Positions 24,481 to 33,903 of a stretch of DNA of 64,000 nucleotides are shown piece after piece. The stretch is taken from contig NZ_CP065938.1 in the NCBI RefSeq assembly GCF_025232395.1, positions 1,674,001 to 1,738,000 of the forward strand. The letters run 5' to 3'. The first letter of the stretch is position 1, and each line of letters opens with the position of its first letter. Origin of the DNA: Taurinivorans muris (GTDB lineage: Bacteria > Desulfobacterota > Desulfovibrionia > Desulfovibrionales > Desulfovibrionaceae). A program made the translations under genes and the position numbers. Under the pieces are notes generated by a model that was not told the DNA's origin, ran no database searches, and saw only the letters and a list, made by a program, of their open reading frames with translations.

Positions 24481-25329
24481 TTATTTTGTTATTGAAATAT
24501 TATCCAAAAGGCGCGCTTTGCCGAGATATACAGCAACAGCGACAACAGCGCTTCCTTTCAGGGTTTCGACATTTTCCAAATTGTCCTTATCCACCATGCT
24601 GCAGTAATCAATGCGCGCCATGGGGATATTTTCCTTTATATAGCCGGCAAAAAACGCATGAAGGTTTTTTGCGGAATGTTCGCCTTGTTCCGCTTTTTCT
24701 TTCAAAAGCAAAAGCCCTTTGCGGATATGGGGTGCGAGAGCCCGCTCCTCTTCGGTAAGATAAGCGTTGCGGGAGCTCATGGCAAGTCCGTCGCTTTCAC
24801 GCACAAGCGGACAGCCGACAATTTCCACCGGCATATTCAGATCACGCACCATGCGGCGGATAATGGTCAGCTGCTGATAATCCTTTTCACCGAAGCAGGC
24901 GAAATCAGGCTGGATAAGGTTGAAAAGCTTTGTAACCACAGTGCAGACACCGCGGAAATGGGTCGGACGGGTCACGCCGCACAAACCCTTGGCAAGCTCC
25001 GGCACCTCGACCCATGTCGCATGGTCCGGGTGATACATGGCGTTTGCCGGCGGTTCGAACAAAATATCCGTGCCGGCTTTTTCCGTGGCGGCATGGTCAC
25101 GGTCCGGGTCGTTCGGATACGCGTCCAAATCTTCGTTCGGCGCAAATTGCGTCGGGTTGACAAAACGGCTGACAACGACAATATCGGCAAGTTCTTTTGC
25201 TTTCGTTATTAAAGAAATATGTCCCGCATGGAGATAGCCCATAGTTGGCACAAGAGCTATGGTTTTGCCTTGCTTTTTCAGTTCCCTGCAGCGTGCCTTG
25301 ATTTCATTGAGTGTCGCAATAATTTCCAT
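24481..25329 (-). CDS. panC: Pantothenate synthetase
   Basis: Joins pantoate and beta-alanine with ATP to give pantothenate (coenzyme A pathway). The 282-residue enzyme shows the HxGH motif as [39 protein letters not shown] and the KMSKS-like [16 protein letters not shown] 25329 matches homologue N-termini; a GTG three codons upstream is the alternative and neither has a strong ribosome site. panB and panD are not in the window. Downstream gene is metK. Confidence 0.96.
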   Translation of the reverse strand: MEIIATLNEIKARCRELKKQGKTIALVPTMGYLHAGHISLITKAKELADIVVVSRFVNPTQFAPNEDLDAYPNDPDRDHAATEKAGTDILFEPPANAMYHPDHATWVEVPELAKGLCGVTRPTHFRGVCTVVTKLFNLIQPDFACFGEKDYQQLTIIRRMVRDLNMPVEIVGCPLVRESDGLAMSSRNAYLTEEERALAPHIRKGLLLLKEKAEQGEHSAKNLHAFFAGYIKENIPMARIDYCSMVDKDNLENVETLKGSAVVAVAVYLGKARLLDNISITK

Positions 25330-25522
25330 GATGTTCACCGACTATATCAATTTATTGTTATATGGTTATATAGACAGCTCCTTTTATATAGCTAAATTTT
25401 GCTTCTGTCTAGTTTAATTTTTTGAAATCACGCTTTTTCTTGTCAAAAGTTTGAAGAGGTTGTAAAATAAAAAAGTTCCGGACCGGAATATAATTTATGA
25501 GCGCCAGGATGTTGGAGTGAGA

Positions 25523-26233
25523 ATGAATCCTTTATTTCAGGGGAAGATAGATAATTTTTGCGCGGCCTATTCTGTTTTAAACGCTTTTCGGCTTTTATTC
25601 GGCATTTCCGCTTTTCAGGCGAGGGATATGCTCAACGCCACGTTTATCGAACAGGCGAGGCACAGCGATACATGGAAAAAAATTGTCTGTCATGAAACGA
25701 CGTATTACGATCTTGTCGCAGGCATGCTGGAAAACGGAAAAGCGAATTTGGCGTATTCGTATTACTGCCCGTTTCCGGCTAAGGATTTCAATATGTCCCG
25801 CATCCGTTCCTTTTCTCCGGAAGTCGATATCGATACCGTATGGAATTTTTTGCAGAACATCATCGATACGGATCCGTCATCCATAAAACCGGTGACGGCG
25901 GTTTTGCGCTTTTGCCGTTTTATGCCCAATCAGATCGGGCCTATCGTCGACCATTGGTCAACAATCATGCGGGTTACGGATAAGGAAATTTATTTGTATG
26001 ACTGCAGCTTGGAGCCCACAGGCTGGTATGTCTTACATCGCGGTAAGTTTTTTTCCGCTCCTTTCGGGGCGGTTCCCCCCCAAAGGACAGCTTTGGAACA
26101 GCAGTATATGCTGAATCTCGCAAGTGAGGAGTTCGGTGTGATTTGTCCGGAGTCGATTTTTGTCGTGGAGAAAAAAAATTCTCCTTTTGAAACGTTCGCA
26201 AGCGCGTTTAAAAGAAAAATTTTTGATATTTAA
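25523..26233 (+). CDS. Unknown protein with papain-like/C39-type catalytic pattern
   Basis: 236 residues. The N-terminus QGKIDNFCAAYSVLNAFRLL has the look of the nucleophile helix of C39-like cysteine peptidases (Q, then N-F-C-A-A-Y-S), and DHWSTIMRVTDKEIYLYDCS later supplies a histidine followed by an aspartate on the next strand, in the order Cys-His-Asp. No signal peptide or membrane segment. I do not recognise a named family, so peptidase or transglutaminase-like activity is a hypothesis. The start uses ATG 25523 with GGAG five bases upstream. It heads a run of four same-strand genes (to 28096). Confidence 0.6.
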   Translation: MNPLFQGKIDNFCAAYSVLNAFRLLFGISAFQARDMLNATFIEQARHSDTWKKIVCHETTYYDLVAGMLENGKANLAYSYYCPFPAKDFNMSRIRSFSPEVDIDTVWNFLQNIIDTDPSSIKPVTAVLRFCRFMPNQIGPIVDHWSTIMRVTDKEIYLYDCSLEPTGWYVLHRGKFFSAPFGAVPPQRTALEQQYMLNLASEEFGVICPESIFVVEKKNSPFETFASAFKRKIFDI

Positions 26234-26296
26234 TCTTGACCAAATTACGGAGCAACCTTATTTTATGAAGAACTTTAATAATCAAACGGATAGCGT

Positions 26297-27001
26297 ATGT
26301 CACAAATAGAAAGTGTGGAACTTGAAGAAATTTTTTTGGAATACGAGGTGCTTGCGGCGCAAGTCGACAAGCTCTTTCAGGACGTGCAGTCAAAATACCC
26401 GGAAGAAGTCGCCTGCACCAGGACATGCAGCGACTGCTGCCATGCTCTTTTTGATTTGTCCCTTGTGGAAGCCATGGCGGTAAACCGCGCTTTTCATGAG
26501 AAATTCGGGTTCGGGGCGGAACGCTCCAAAATAATGGAAAGGGCTGGTGATGCGGACAGGACGCTGACCCGTTTGAAATACCAGTATTTCAGAAATGCGC
26601 AGTGCGGCATGAGCGATGCGGATATTATGGAAAAAGCCGCCCATGAAAAGGTGCGCTGCCCTCTTTTGGGTGACGACGACCTTTGTATGCTTTATGAACA
26701 CCGCCCTCTGACATGCCGTATTTATGGCGTGCCGACCGCCATTAAAGGCAAGGGGCATGTTTGCGGAAAGTGCCGTTTCGACAAGGGCGGCAAATATCCT
26801 ACCTTGCAGCTTGACAGGATACAGGACAAGCTTGCGGGCTTAAGCCATAAGATAACGAAAGCCATAGGTTCCGGATATAAGGATTTGCATTCTGTTTATG
26901 TGCCTGTTTCCATGGCGTTAATGAATAAGTACGATGAGGAATATCTTGGCGTGAAGCAAGATGGGAAACCCAAGAAGAAACTGAAATCCCCTCTGGAATA
27001 G
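26297..27001 (+). CDS. YkgJ-family Cys-cluster protein (putative zinc/iron-binding)
   Basis: 234 residues with the CxxxCxxCC core (ACTRTCSDCCHALFD, about residues 37-51) and a second cluster CPLLGDDDLCMLYEHRPLTCRIYG, then CGKC, together the YkgJ/UPF0153 metal-binding module. A predicted helical N-terminal extension precedes it. The family is thought to bind zinc or an Fe-S cluster; the function is unknown. It ends nine bases before the next gene, whose ribosome site overlaps the stop, so the two are co-translated. Confidence 0.85.
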   Translation: MSQIESVELEEIFLEYEVLAAQVDKLFQDVQSKYPEEVACTRTCSDCCHALFDLSLVEAMAVNRAFHEKFGFGAERSKIMERAGDADRTLTRLKYQYFRNAQCGMSDADIMEKAAHEKVRCPLLGDDDLCMLYEHRPLTCRIYGVPTAIKGKGHVCGKCRFDKGGKYPTLQLDRIQDKLAGLSHKITKAIGSGYKDLHSVYVPVSMALMNKYDEEYLGVKQDGKPKKKLKSPLE

Positions 27002-27010
27002 GAGGAAAAT

Positions 27011-27430
27011 ATGGCATTGAACATTCCGGCTTCCGTTTACCGTGACAGCACTCCCCCTGATTTGACTCCCGAACAGGAACAGCTGAAGAAAGAATTGTAC
27101 GATAAAATTTCACCGCGCAGAAGAAAATTTATCGATAAAATAGGTTATGAAAATTGGGACCCTTTTCCGAAACCGAACGACCCCATGGAAATACGCCGCG
27201 ACATTTCAAAGCGTACCAGCCAAGACCTTTTCAGGGAATATTTTCAAACCCGCCCGAAAGATGAGGTCCAAAGCAATGCATACCGCCAAGCCGTATTGGA
27301 ATTAGCCCTCGGCATCATCAACAAAGATGAAAAGTTCTTAGGGTATTTCGATTTTGCCGTTTGGTATTACAATCTTCTTGAAAAAGAAGGGTATGTGGAA
27401 GAAAAAAATGCGGAACATTCTTCCAGGTGA
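27011..27430 (+). CDS. Conserved hypothetical protein, small, soluble
   Basis: 139 residues, charged, with no cysteine, no signal peptide and no membrane helix. Segments such as SPRRRKFIDKIGYENWDPF and a C-terminal LGYFDFAVWYYNLLEKEGY suggest a helical domain. I do not recognise a family; the tight packing after the YkgJ-type gene (TAGGAGGAAA ribosome site) suggests a shared process. The conspicuous W-D-P-F-P-K-P-N-D-P-M-E motif could be a partner-binding loop. Likely a lineage-restricted protein. Confidence 0.75.
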   Translation: MALNIPASVYRDSTPPDLTPEQEQLKKELYDKISPRRRKFIDKIGYENWDPFPKPNDPMEIRRDISKRTSQDLFREYFQTRPKDEVQSNAYRQAVLELALGIINKDEKFLGYFDFAVWYYNLLEKEGYVEEKNAEHSSR

Positions 27431-27472
27431 TGAATGCTCCGGGCACATTTCAAATAAGAAACAGAGGAAACC

Positions 27473-28096
27473 ATGAAAGAAAGATATGATTCATTAGATG
27501 AATATATTGCTGATTTGCAGGCGGAAATCGCCCAAAGCGACAATTGCGCCAATCATTTTTATCAACTCGGCATGGCAATGCTTGCGAAGCATGATTATGT
27601 CGAGGCGGAAAGCGCCTTTTTAAATGCCGTGCGTTTATCCCCCCGTCTTGCGGAAGGTTTTGTCCAGCTTGGCGGGCTTTGTTTGCAGCGCGGCGATTAT
27701 GAGGGCTGTTTGCGGTACAATACCGAAGCTTCCAATATCAGGGCTAAATATGCCGTACCGCAGGCGAATATCGGTTTTTGCCATTTGCAGATGGGCGATA
27801 TAAAAAAAGCGAAATCAGCGCTTATAAAAGCTTTGAAATGGGATCCGGAATTTTTGCAGGCGAGAACGACTTTGGCTTCCGCGTATTTTATGGAAGGCAA
27901 TTATGATGCGTGCATTGAAGAAAGCAGCGCAGTCATTAAGGCACAGCCGGTTTTCGGACCTGCCTGGAATAATTTGGCGCTTGCCTATTTTGAAAAAGAA
28001 GAATTTAAAAAAGCCGCCGAGGCTGTGGAACAGGCTCAAAAATGCGGTTATGAAGTTCATCCCGATTTTGTAAGGCAAGTCCGGGAAAAAGCATAA
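27473..28096 (+). CDS. Tetratricopeptide-repeat protein
   Basis: 207 residues of consecutive TPR units: FYQLGMAMLAKHDYVEAESAF, GFVQLGGLCLQRGDYEGCL, PQANIGFCHLQMGDIKKA, ARTTLASAYFMEGNYDACI and WNNLALAYFEKEEFKKAAEAV. About five repeats follow a short acidic N-terminal region. There is no signal peptide, so it is a cytoplasmic scaffold. It ends the four-gene operon that starts at 25523 and is followed by a good terminator. Its partner is probably one of the three upstream proteins (inference). Confidence 0.88.
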   Translation: MKERYDSLDEYIADLQAEIAQSDNCANHFYQLGMAMLAKHDYVEAESAFLNAVRLSPRLAEGFVQLGGLCLQRGDYEGCLRYNTEASNIRAKYAVPQANIGFCHLQMGDIKKAKSALIKALKWDPEFLQARTTLASAYFMEGNYDACIEESSAVIKAQPVFGPAWNNLALAYFEKEEFKKAAEAVEQAQKCGYEVHPDFVRQVREKA

Positions 28097-28118
28097 GAGG
28101 CTGTGATTTTCTTACGAA

Positions 28119-28147
28119 GGGCAAAACTTGAGGGTTTTGCCCTTTTC
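28119..28147 (+). terminator. Terminator after the TPR gene
   Basis: GGGCAAAAC (28119-28127) with GTTTTGCCC (28134-28142), 6-base loop, then TTTTC. Confidence 0.88.
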
Positions 28148-28611
28148 ATATTTCATGCGAGCGGTTTTCGGCGGCGGTCTGAATGTCTTGCCAAAAGGGC
28201 TACTTGCGGATGTGTGGTTTGGCGGACAGCGGCGCGGATATGCTGTTTGACAGGCGCTTTAAGTAGATTGAACGGCGCTTTTAAAAGATTTCAGTTTTCC
28301 GTGGAAACGTATGAAACGTAAAACGTTAGGCTGTCTTATTGCCGGACTGTTATGCCGTGATTGCTTGCAGGGTGGCGATACCGAGGGAAATTCCGTCTAT
28401 GGGAAATCATTTCGCGGGGTTTGGCGGAGCATTTTTTAACAAGGCGGCACCATCGCCTGCGGCAGGCTCAGCCCGGTAAAAACATATTAAAAAACCGCTT
28501 TTGTTATTGACATAAATCATGGTTCTATACTAGCTTAACGGCATTGGGTTTCTGATAGTATTTTGTCCTTTTTGCCGTTTGTTGCAAATATGGTTTTTTT
28601 TGGGAGTGATT
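28148..28611. other. Intergenic stretch before thrC
   Basis: No convincing gene. A TTGACA lies at about 28508 with a TATACT 13 bases later or TACTAG 15 bases later, imperfect spacing for sigma70. GGCGCTTT occurs twice about 20 bases apart. The thrC ribosome site GGGAG is at about 28602. Confidence 0.4.
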
Positions 28612-30042
28612 ATGTCTTCTTTTCCGGTTATCCGCCATGAAATGGAATATGTCTGCACAAAATGCAATGCCCGCCACAGTATTGACGAGCTTTTGTATAC
28701 CTGCCCGTCCTGCGGGGGAGTGCTTTTGCTGAACGATAGGGATTTTGCCGAATATAAAAAAATACCGGGCAAAAAATGGCAGAAACTTTTTGATGAGCGC
28801 CGCGCGAGCGACTGTCAGGCGTTAAAAGGAATTTTCCGTTATTATGAACTCATGGCTCCCGTGCTGGAAGAAGAGGACATTGTTTATCTTGGCGATGGGC
28901 ACAGTCCGGTTATTTTGGCTTCAAAGGAATTGAGGGAAAATTTAGGCATTGATTTCGCTTTCAAGCACGAGGGACAAAATCCCTCCGCTTCTTTTAAAGA
29001 CAGGGGCATGGCGGGCGTATTCAGCTATTTGCGCGCTATGGTGCGTAAACACGGCTGGGACGATATTCTGACCGTCTGCGCTTCAACCGGCGACACTTCC
29101 GCCGCGGCGGCCCTGTACGGAGCGTACGTGGGAAGTCCCATAAAAACAGTGGTTCTTTTGCCGGAAGGGAAAGTGACTCCGCAGCAGCTGTCACAGCCTT
29201 TGGGAAGCGGGGCGACGGTTCTGCAGATTCCGGGGGTTTTTGACGACTGCATGAAAGTTGTGGAGCATTTGGCAAGCCATTACCGTGTCGCGCTTTTAAA
29301 TTCCAAAAACAGCTGGCGTATTTTGGGGCAGGAATCCTATGCTTACGAAGTCGCCCAGGAATACCGCTGGAATATGAAGAATAAAGCCCTCTTCGTGCCT
29401 ATCGGCAACGCAGGCAACATCACGGCGATCATGTCCGGGTTCATCAAAATGAAAAAACTGGATATCATTGACGAACTGCCCCGTATTTTCGGGGTGCAGT
29501 CCCACCATGCCGACCCTGTGTACCAATATTACCACCAAGTGAAAGAAAACCGGGTTTATCACCCCGTGGAGGTGAAGCCCAGCGTCGCCCAAGCCGCGAT
29601 GATCGGAAACCCGGTGTCTTTTCCCCGTGTGCAAAAGCTTGCGGCGGAGTATGAAGCGCTTGGCGGCAATTTCAATGTGGTGCAGGTAAGGGAACAGGAT
29701 ATCATGAATGCGATGATCATTGCCAACAGACACGGGCATATCGCCTGCACGCAGGGCGGGGAATGTCTTGCAGGTTTGTTCCATGCGAAACAGCAGGGAA
29801 AAATCGCCCATGAATTCGCCATTCTTGATGCGACAGCCCATGCATTGAAGTTTTCCGGTTTTCAGGAAATGTATTTTGAAAATACGTTTCCTCCGGAGTT
29901 CGGCGTCGTTCCGAAAGAAAATTTATGCAACAGACCGCATTCCGTTATTTCCGAAGAAAGGAAAAAAAGCCTTTCCGCCGGGGAATACGCGGAAGAAGCC
30001 GCCCGAAACATTGCCGGGTTCATGGGCTTGGCAAAGCGGTAG
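28612..30042 (+). CDS. thrC: Threonine synthase
   Basis: PLP enzyme converting O-phosphohomoserine to threonine. The 476-residue protein begins with a zinc-ribbon-like C-T-K-C...C-P-S-C element (about residues 16-35), then the PLP lysine in SASFKDRG, the SSGDT-like CASTGDTSAAAAL loop and the GNAGNI glycine loop. Start 28612 is chosen for GGGAG six bases upstream and family fit. It follows the EPSP-like large threonine synthase class I with the N-terminal ribbon found in many deltaproteobacteria. It completes the aspartate-family genes in the window (lysC, dapA). Confidence 0.95.
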   Translation: MSSFPVIRHEMEYVCTKCNARHSIDELLYTCPSCGGVLLLNDRDFAEYKKIPGKKWQKLFDERRASDCQALKGIFRYYELMAPVLEEEDIVYLGDGHSPVILASKELRENLGIDFAFKHEGQNPSASFKDRGMAGVFSYLRAMVRKHGWDDILTVCASTGDTSAAAALYGAYVGSPIKTVVLLPEGKVTPQQLSQPLGSGATVLQIPGVFDDCMKVVEHLASHYRVALLNSKNSWRILGQESYAYEVAQEYRWNMKNKALFVPIGNAGNITAIMSGFIKMKKLDIIDELPRIFGVQSHHADPVYQYYHQVKENRVYHPVEVKPSVAQAAMIGNPVSFPRVQKLAAEYEALGGNFNVVQVREQDIMNAMIIANRHGHIACTQGGECLAGLFHAKQQGKIAHEFAILDATAHALKFSGFQEMYFENTFPPEFGVVPKENLCNRPHSVISEERKKSLSAGEYAEEAARNIAGFMGLAKR

Positions 30043-30155
30043 CAATTAATTTAAATATAATTAATGCTTGACAGAGAACAATTTGCAGGCTATTTGATAA
30101 GAACCGCTTTGCGGAAATTTTTAGTTAGTGTAAACTAATTTCGGAGGATACTACT

Positions 30156-30344
30156 ATGGGTTATATGGCTAGCGTAGACGCTGATAAATGTATCGGCTGC
30201 GGCGAATGTATCGATATTTGTCCTGTAAGCCTTTATGAACTTGTTGATGGTAAAAGTGTTGCTAAAAATCCTGAAGAATGCCTTGGCTGCGAATCCTGCA
30301 CGGGCGTTTGCGAACAAGACGCTATTACCATTACTGAAGCATAA
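30156..30344 (+). CDS. Two-[4Fe-4S] ferredoxin
   Basis: 62 residues with two C-x2-C-x2-C-x3-C motifs: CIGCGECIDICP and CLGCESCTGVCE. This is the classical 8-Fe clostridial-type electron carrier. A TCGGAGGA site lies ten bases before the ATG. It has its own transcription unit, ending in a terminator at 30368-30398 before the malic enzyme gene. Likely partners are pyruvate:ferredoxin oxidoreductase and other low-potential enzymes, not encoded here. Confidence 0.96.
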   Translation: MGYMASVDADKCIGCGECIDICPVSLYELVDGKSVAKNPEECLGCESCTGVCEQDAITITEA

Positions 30345-30367
30345 TTGTTTTATGCGGCAATAATTTT

Positions 30368-30398
30368 GTGGCAAGGCGGACGCTTTGCCACTTTTTTT
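30368..30398 (+). terminator. Terminator after the ferredoxin gene
   Basis: GTGGCAAGGC (30368-30377) pairs with GCTTTGCCAC (30382-30391), one G-U, 4-base loop, then seven T. Confidence 0.92.
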
Positions 30399-30415
30399 AT
30401 AAGAAAGGAATGAGT

Positions 30416-31729
30416 ATGGCTCTCTATACCGATAAAGAAGCTCTTGATTACCATAAGTTCCCCCGCAAGGGCAAAGTTGAAGTTCTTCCCACTGTTTTGT
30501 GCGATACGCAGAAAGATTTGTCTGTCGCCTATTCCCCCGGGGTTGCCGTTCCCTGCATGGAAATCCATGAAGACGAGAAAAAAGTCGATGTCTACACAGG
30601 CAGGGCGAACCTTGTCGCCGTTGTTTCCAACGGAACGGCGGTGCTCGGACTTGGCAATATCGGAGCGAAAGCTTCCAAGCCCGTGATGGAAGGCAAGGGG
30701 CTTTTATTTAAAATGTTTGCCGATGTTGATGTGTTCGATATCGAGCTTTCCGAAAAAGACCCTAAAAAAATTTGTCAGATCGTCAAAGCCCTTGAGCCGA
30801 CATTCGGCGGTATCAATCTGGAAGATATCAAAGCGCCCGAATGCTTTTATATTGAAGAACGCTTGAAAAAAGAAATGAATATTCCCGTTTTCCATGATGA
30901 CCAGCACGGTACGGCGGTTATTTCCGGAGCGGGGCTTATCAACGCCTGCGAGCTGACCAAAAGAAAAATATCCTCTTGTAAAATCGTTATTTCCGGAGCC
31001 GGTGCGGCTGCCATCGCCTGCGCCAATTTTTACGTGTCGCTCGGCGTCAAACGTAAAAATATCTTTATGTTCGATTCCAAAGGGCTTATTCACCAAGGCA
31101 GAACGGATTTAAATAAATATAAGAAACGGTATGCGCAAAAAAATCCCTGCACTATGGCGGAAGCCATGCGAGGTGCCGATGTTTTTCTCGGACTTTCCAA
31201 AAAGGGCGTGATTGACGGGGATATGCTCAAAACCATGAATCCGCAGCCTTTGATTTTCGCCTGCGCAAACCCCGATCCCGAAATCACTTATGACGAGGCG
31301 AAAAAGGCGGTGCCGGACTGCATTATCGGCACGGGCAGGAGCGATTACCCCAATCAAATCAATAACGTATCCGGTTTTCCTTTCTTGTTCAGAGGGGCTT
31401 TGGATGTCGGGGCGACAGAAATCAATGAAGCTATGAAAATTGCCGCCGCTTACGCCCTTGCGGGGCTTGCCAAGGAAAAGCATATTCCGGAAGAAGTGAA
31501 AAAAGCCTACGGCGGGCAGGAATTTAAGTTCGGTACGGAGTATATCATTCCAAAACCTTTGGACCCGAGAATTTTGGAATGGGAAACCGTTGCCGTGGCA
31601 AAAGCGGCTATGGAGTCAGGCATTGCCGCCCGTCCCATTGAAGATTTTGCAAAATATAAGAAGGAACTCCGCTCACGGGTTGAAAACTGCCGTAAACGCG
31701 CGAAAGCCGTTTATCCTTTTTATAAGTAA
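30416..31729 (+). CDS. NAD(P)-dependent malic enzyme
   Basis: Decarboxylates malate to pyruvate. The 437-residue short-type enzyme shows the [10 protein letters not shown] start, [19 protein letters not shown], catalytic region [17 protein letters not shown] with the D-D metal ligands, an [16 protein letters not shown] dinucleotide fold, and [21 protein letters not shown]. The start at 30416 is taken since AAGGAA lies six bases upstream; ATG 30410 is too close to it and farther ones lie inside the ferredoxin terminator. Cofactor preference cannot be read. In sulfite-respiring bacteria it may serve in fumarate/malate use or NADPH supply. Confidence 0.95.
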   Translation: MALYTDKEALDYHKFPRKGKVEVLPTVLCDTQKDLSVAYSPGVAVPCMEIHEDEKKVDVYTGRANLVAVVSNGTAVLGLGNIGAKASKPVMEGKGLLFKMFADVDVFDIELSEKDPKKICQIVKALEPTFGGINLEDIKAPECFYIEERLKKEMNIPVFHDDQHGTAVISGAGLINACELTKRKISSCKIVISGAGAAAIACANFYVSLGVKRKNIFMFDSKGLIHQGRTDLNKYKKRYAQKNPCTMAEAMRGADVFLGLSKKGVIDGDMLKTMNPQPLIFACANPDPEITYDEAKKAVPDCIIGTGRSDYPNQINNVSGFPFLFRGALDVGATEINEAMKIAAAYALAGLAKEKHIPEEVKKAYGGQEFKFGTEYIIPKPLDPRILEWETVAVAKAAMESGIAARPIEDFAKYKKELRSRVENCRKRAKAVYPFYK

Positions 31730-31769
31730 CCCTTACAGCTAAGGTACATTATTGCATAAAAGGGCAATT

Positions 31770-31830
31770 TCCTGCTTTGCGCTGTTGGATACCGTCCGAT
31801 CAGCGCAGGCAGGTTTTGCTCTTTTTTGTT
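31770..31830 (+). terminator. Probable terminator after malic enzyme gene
   Basis: CCTGC...GCGCTG at about 31771-31784 pairs with CAGCGC...GCAGG at about 31800-31813 with an internal bulge and large loop, then TTTTGCTCTTTTTT. It is weaker than the others listed. Confidence 0.5.
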
Positions 31831-31899
31831 TTATCTTTTGCTGTTTTGTTGCTGTATGATGATGAAGCGCCAGACGCGTGAAAAAAAAATTGTGTCTTT

Positions 31900-32112
31900 A
31901 CCGCATGTTTTAACATGAGGAGTTTTTTATGCAGGGGAAAAACTTTTATCTCTGCTGTCGCTATCCGTAAAGCTCACAAGTTTGCTGACGGCTAAAGCGG
32001 GAAACTTCTTCCCCTGCCCCCCGTTGCTCTCTGCTGCAAAACTTTTCATACTGATTTTCCGCATGCGTTTAACAGTACATAATAGTATGAATATCATGCT
32101 GAAATGTTTCAG
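31900..32112 (+). repeat. Dispersed intergenic repeat, copy B
   Basis: The most compact of three copies: ACATGAGGAGTTTTTTATGC, AGGGGAAAAACTTTTATCTC, TGCTGTCGC, ATCCGTAAAGCTCACAAG, GCTAAAGCGG, then ACTTTTCATACTG and TAGTATGAATATCATGC. It lies between converging malic enzyme and the 32237 radical SAM gene. Same orientation as copies A and C. No spanning reading frame is convincing. Confidence 0.8.
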
Positions 32113-32236
32113 AACTTGTACAGCGTGTCGGTTGGATTGTTTTTTTCGGCTGCGCCCGTCCTGCCGGTAAAAACGGGCAGGGCTGTCAGTGACGGCATGC
32201 GCCGGAAGAAAATCTTATTGCTGATCAACTTACTGA

Positions 32237-33142
32237 TCAATCTGAAAATACCGTGCAGCCGCTTTTCTTTGCGGATTTTTTAATTTGTTCATGGTAAAAA
32301 TAATTGACAATCACTGGCGGTGCTTCAAAGGGGAGTTTTATATTGTCATTGTTTGTTGCATAATCAAGCCCGATTTTTGCGGCGTATTTTTTTAATTTCA
32401 TGTTCAGCTGTTCCCAATAATTACGGTTTCCTTTATCATAAATTTCCTGATAGAGGGGCAGCAGTTCCGGGTGGCTGTTTTGTATGTATTTCATAATTAC
32501 TGTTTTATAGTCGCCCCGCAGATTGAGATTTTCCAGCCAAATCAGATTGCAGTGTTTTTTTGCGCGCCGTATGATGGCTTTTATATCGGTAAGTTCGGGA
32601 AATATGGGAGAAATGAAGCAGGTTGTGCGGATGCCTGCCTGGTGAAACGTTTCCATTGCCGCAAGCCGCCGTTCAATACTGACCGCATTGTCCATATCAT
32701 TTTTAAAATTTTCGTCCAATGTGTTGACAGACCATGAAATACGGGCTTCGGGGAATGTTTTGAGCAAATCCAAATCCCGCAGGATTAAATCGCTTTTTGT
32801 CGCAATGCTGATTTTTATGCCGCTTCCTTTCAGCTGTTCCAGTAAGGCGCGTGTGCGCTTGTAATGCTTTTCCTGCGGCAGGTATGGGTCGGTAACGGAA
32901 CCGATAAACAATTCTTTGCCTGCATATTTTTGGGGATTGCTGATTTCAGTCCATGTTTTGACATCTAAAAACGTTCCCCATGGTTCGGTGTGACCGGTGA
33001 AGCGCTTCATGAAAGAGGCATAGCAATAGCGGCAGCCATGGGTGCAGCCCGTATAGGGATTGGCGGAATATTCGCATACGGGCAGATTGGATTTGCTGAG
33101 AATGTTTTTTGTTTGGATTTCTCTAATAAGCGGTGTGTTCAT
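32237..33142 (-). CDS. Radical SAM protein, spore-photoproduct-lyase-like family
   Basis: 301 residues of the SPL/Rv2578c-type group: a family N-terminus NPYTGCTHGCRYCYA with the C-x3-C-x2-C cluster (about residues 33-40), TDPYLPQEKHYKRTR and IATKSDLILRDLDLL. Proteins of this family are widespread in anaerobes and their substrate is unknown; true spore photoproduct repair is not expected in a non-sporulating organism. It is downstream of pncC (about 35 bases) on the minus strand and probably ends the selD operon. Confidence 0.85.
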   Translation of the reverse strand: MNTPLIREIQTKNILSKSNLPVCEYSANPYTGCTHGCRYCYASFMKRFTGHTEPWGTFLDVKTWTEISNPQKYAGKELFIGSVTDPYLPQEKHYKRTRALLEQLKGSGIKISIATKSDLILRDLDLLKTFPEARISWSVNTLDENFKNDMDNAVSIERRLAAMETFHQAGIRTTCFISPIFPELTDIKAIIRRAKKHCNLIWLENLNLRGDYKTVIMKYIQNSHPELLPLYQEIYDKGNRNYWEQLNMKLKKYAAKIGLDYATNNDNIKLPFEAPPVIVNYFYHEQIKKSAKKSGCTVFSD

Positions 33143-33177
33143 GAGCGTACTTTCGCAGAAAAAAGGCTCTGCTTTAG

Positions 33178-33903
33178 TCAGTCAATGAGGTTTTCATAGG
33201 CGAAGTAAAGCGCCATGAGCACGGCACTTTGGCGTATGCTTTCCCTGTTGCCTTCAAAAAGAAAATGTCTCGCCCGAGTTTCAAACGCTCCTAAGAGTAC
33301 GGGCTTGCTTTCGTTTTGCAGATAAATATGCTTCATGAGCTGGCAGGATTTGAGCCAATTTTGTTCCATGCCGTTTTCAAGCGCCTGCCCTTTTTTGATT
33401 TTGATTTTTTTGCGTAATACGGAAAAGTCCTTAGGTAAGGACAGCCCGATAAAGACAGTGCCTACCGGTTTTTCGTCATTTCCGCCGTTCGGACCGGCAA
33501 TGCCCGAAACGGACAGCCCGATATGGCTTTTGGCAGCGGAACAGACCCCGCCCGCCATTTGGCAGACAGTTGGAATGCTGACAGCCCCGAAGGTTTTGAG
33601 GACTTTTTTTTCAACGCCCAAAAGAGAATGTTTAAGCTCGTTGCTGTACGTCAAAACTCCGCCCTCAAACCATGCGCTTGCGCCGCTTATTTGCGTGACA
33701 GCGGCTCCGAGCAATCCGCTTGTGCAGGATTCAGCAACTGCCAGACGCATTTTGAATTGAGGCAGAAGAATGCCGAGTTCATGGCTCAGGCAGGCGCTCA
33801 TGCGGTAAAAATCGAAAAGCGCATTTTTGGCGGAATTTTCCGCAAGGCTTGAGCCTAATGTCTTATCTTGGGAAGCGGGCATGCCCGCTATGAAATCGCT
33901 CAT
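33178..33903 (-). CDS. pncC: CinA C-terminal domain protein (nicotinamide-nucleotide amidase)
   Basis: 241 residues of the CinA-C/PncC fold, which deamidates nicotinamide mononucleotide to nicotinate mononucleotide. The characteristic VAESCTSGLLGAAVT, SVSGIAGPNGG and KPVGTVFIGL motifs are present. An N-terminal extension of about 50 residues has no recognisable domain, so the N-terminal MoCF-like half of full CinA is absent. ATG 33903 overlaps the stop of the EamA gene by four bases, so they are translationally coupled. Confidence 0.9.
   Translation of the reverse strand: MSDFIAGMPASQDKTLGSSLAENSAKNALFDFYRMSACLSHELGILLPQFKMRLAVAESCTSGLLGAAVTQISGASAWFEGGVLTYSNELKHSLLGVEKKVLKTFGAVSIPTVCQMAGGVCSAAKSHIGLSVSGIAGPNGGNDEKPVGTVFIGLSLPKDFSVLRKKIKIKKGQALENGMEQNWLKSCQLMKHIYLQNESKPVLLGAFETRARHFLFEGNRESIRQSAVLMALYFAYENLID

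Noticed and set aside
23270-25329. SAM riboswitch upstream of metK
   Set aside because: The gap to panC is only 35 bases, too short for an aptamer.
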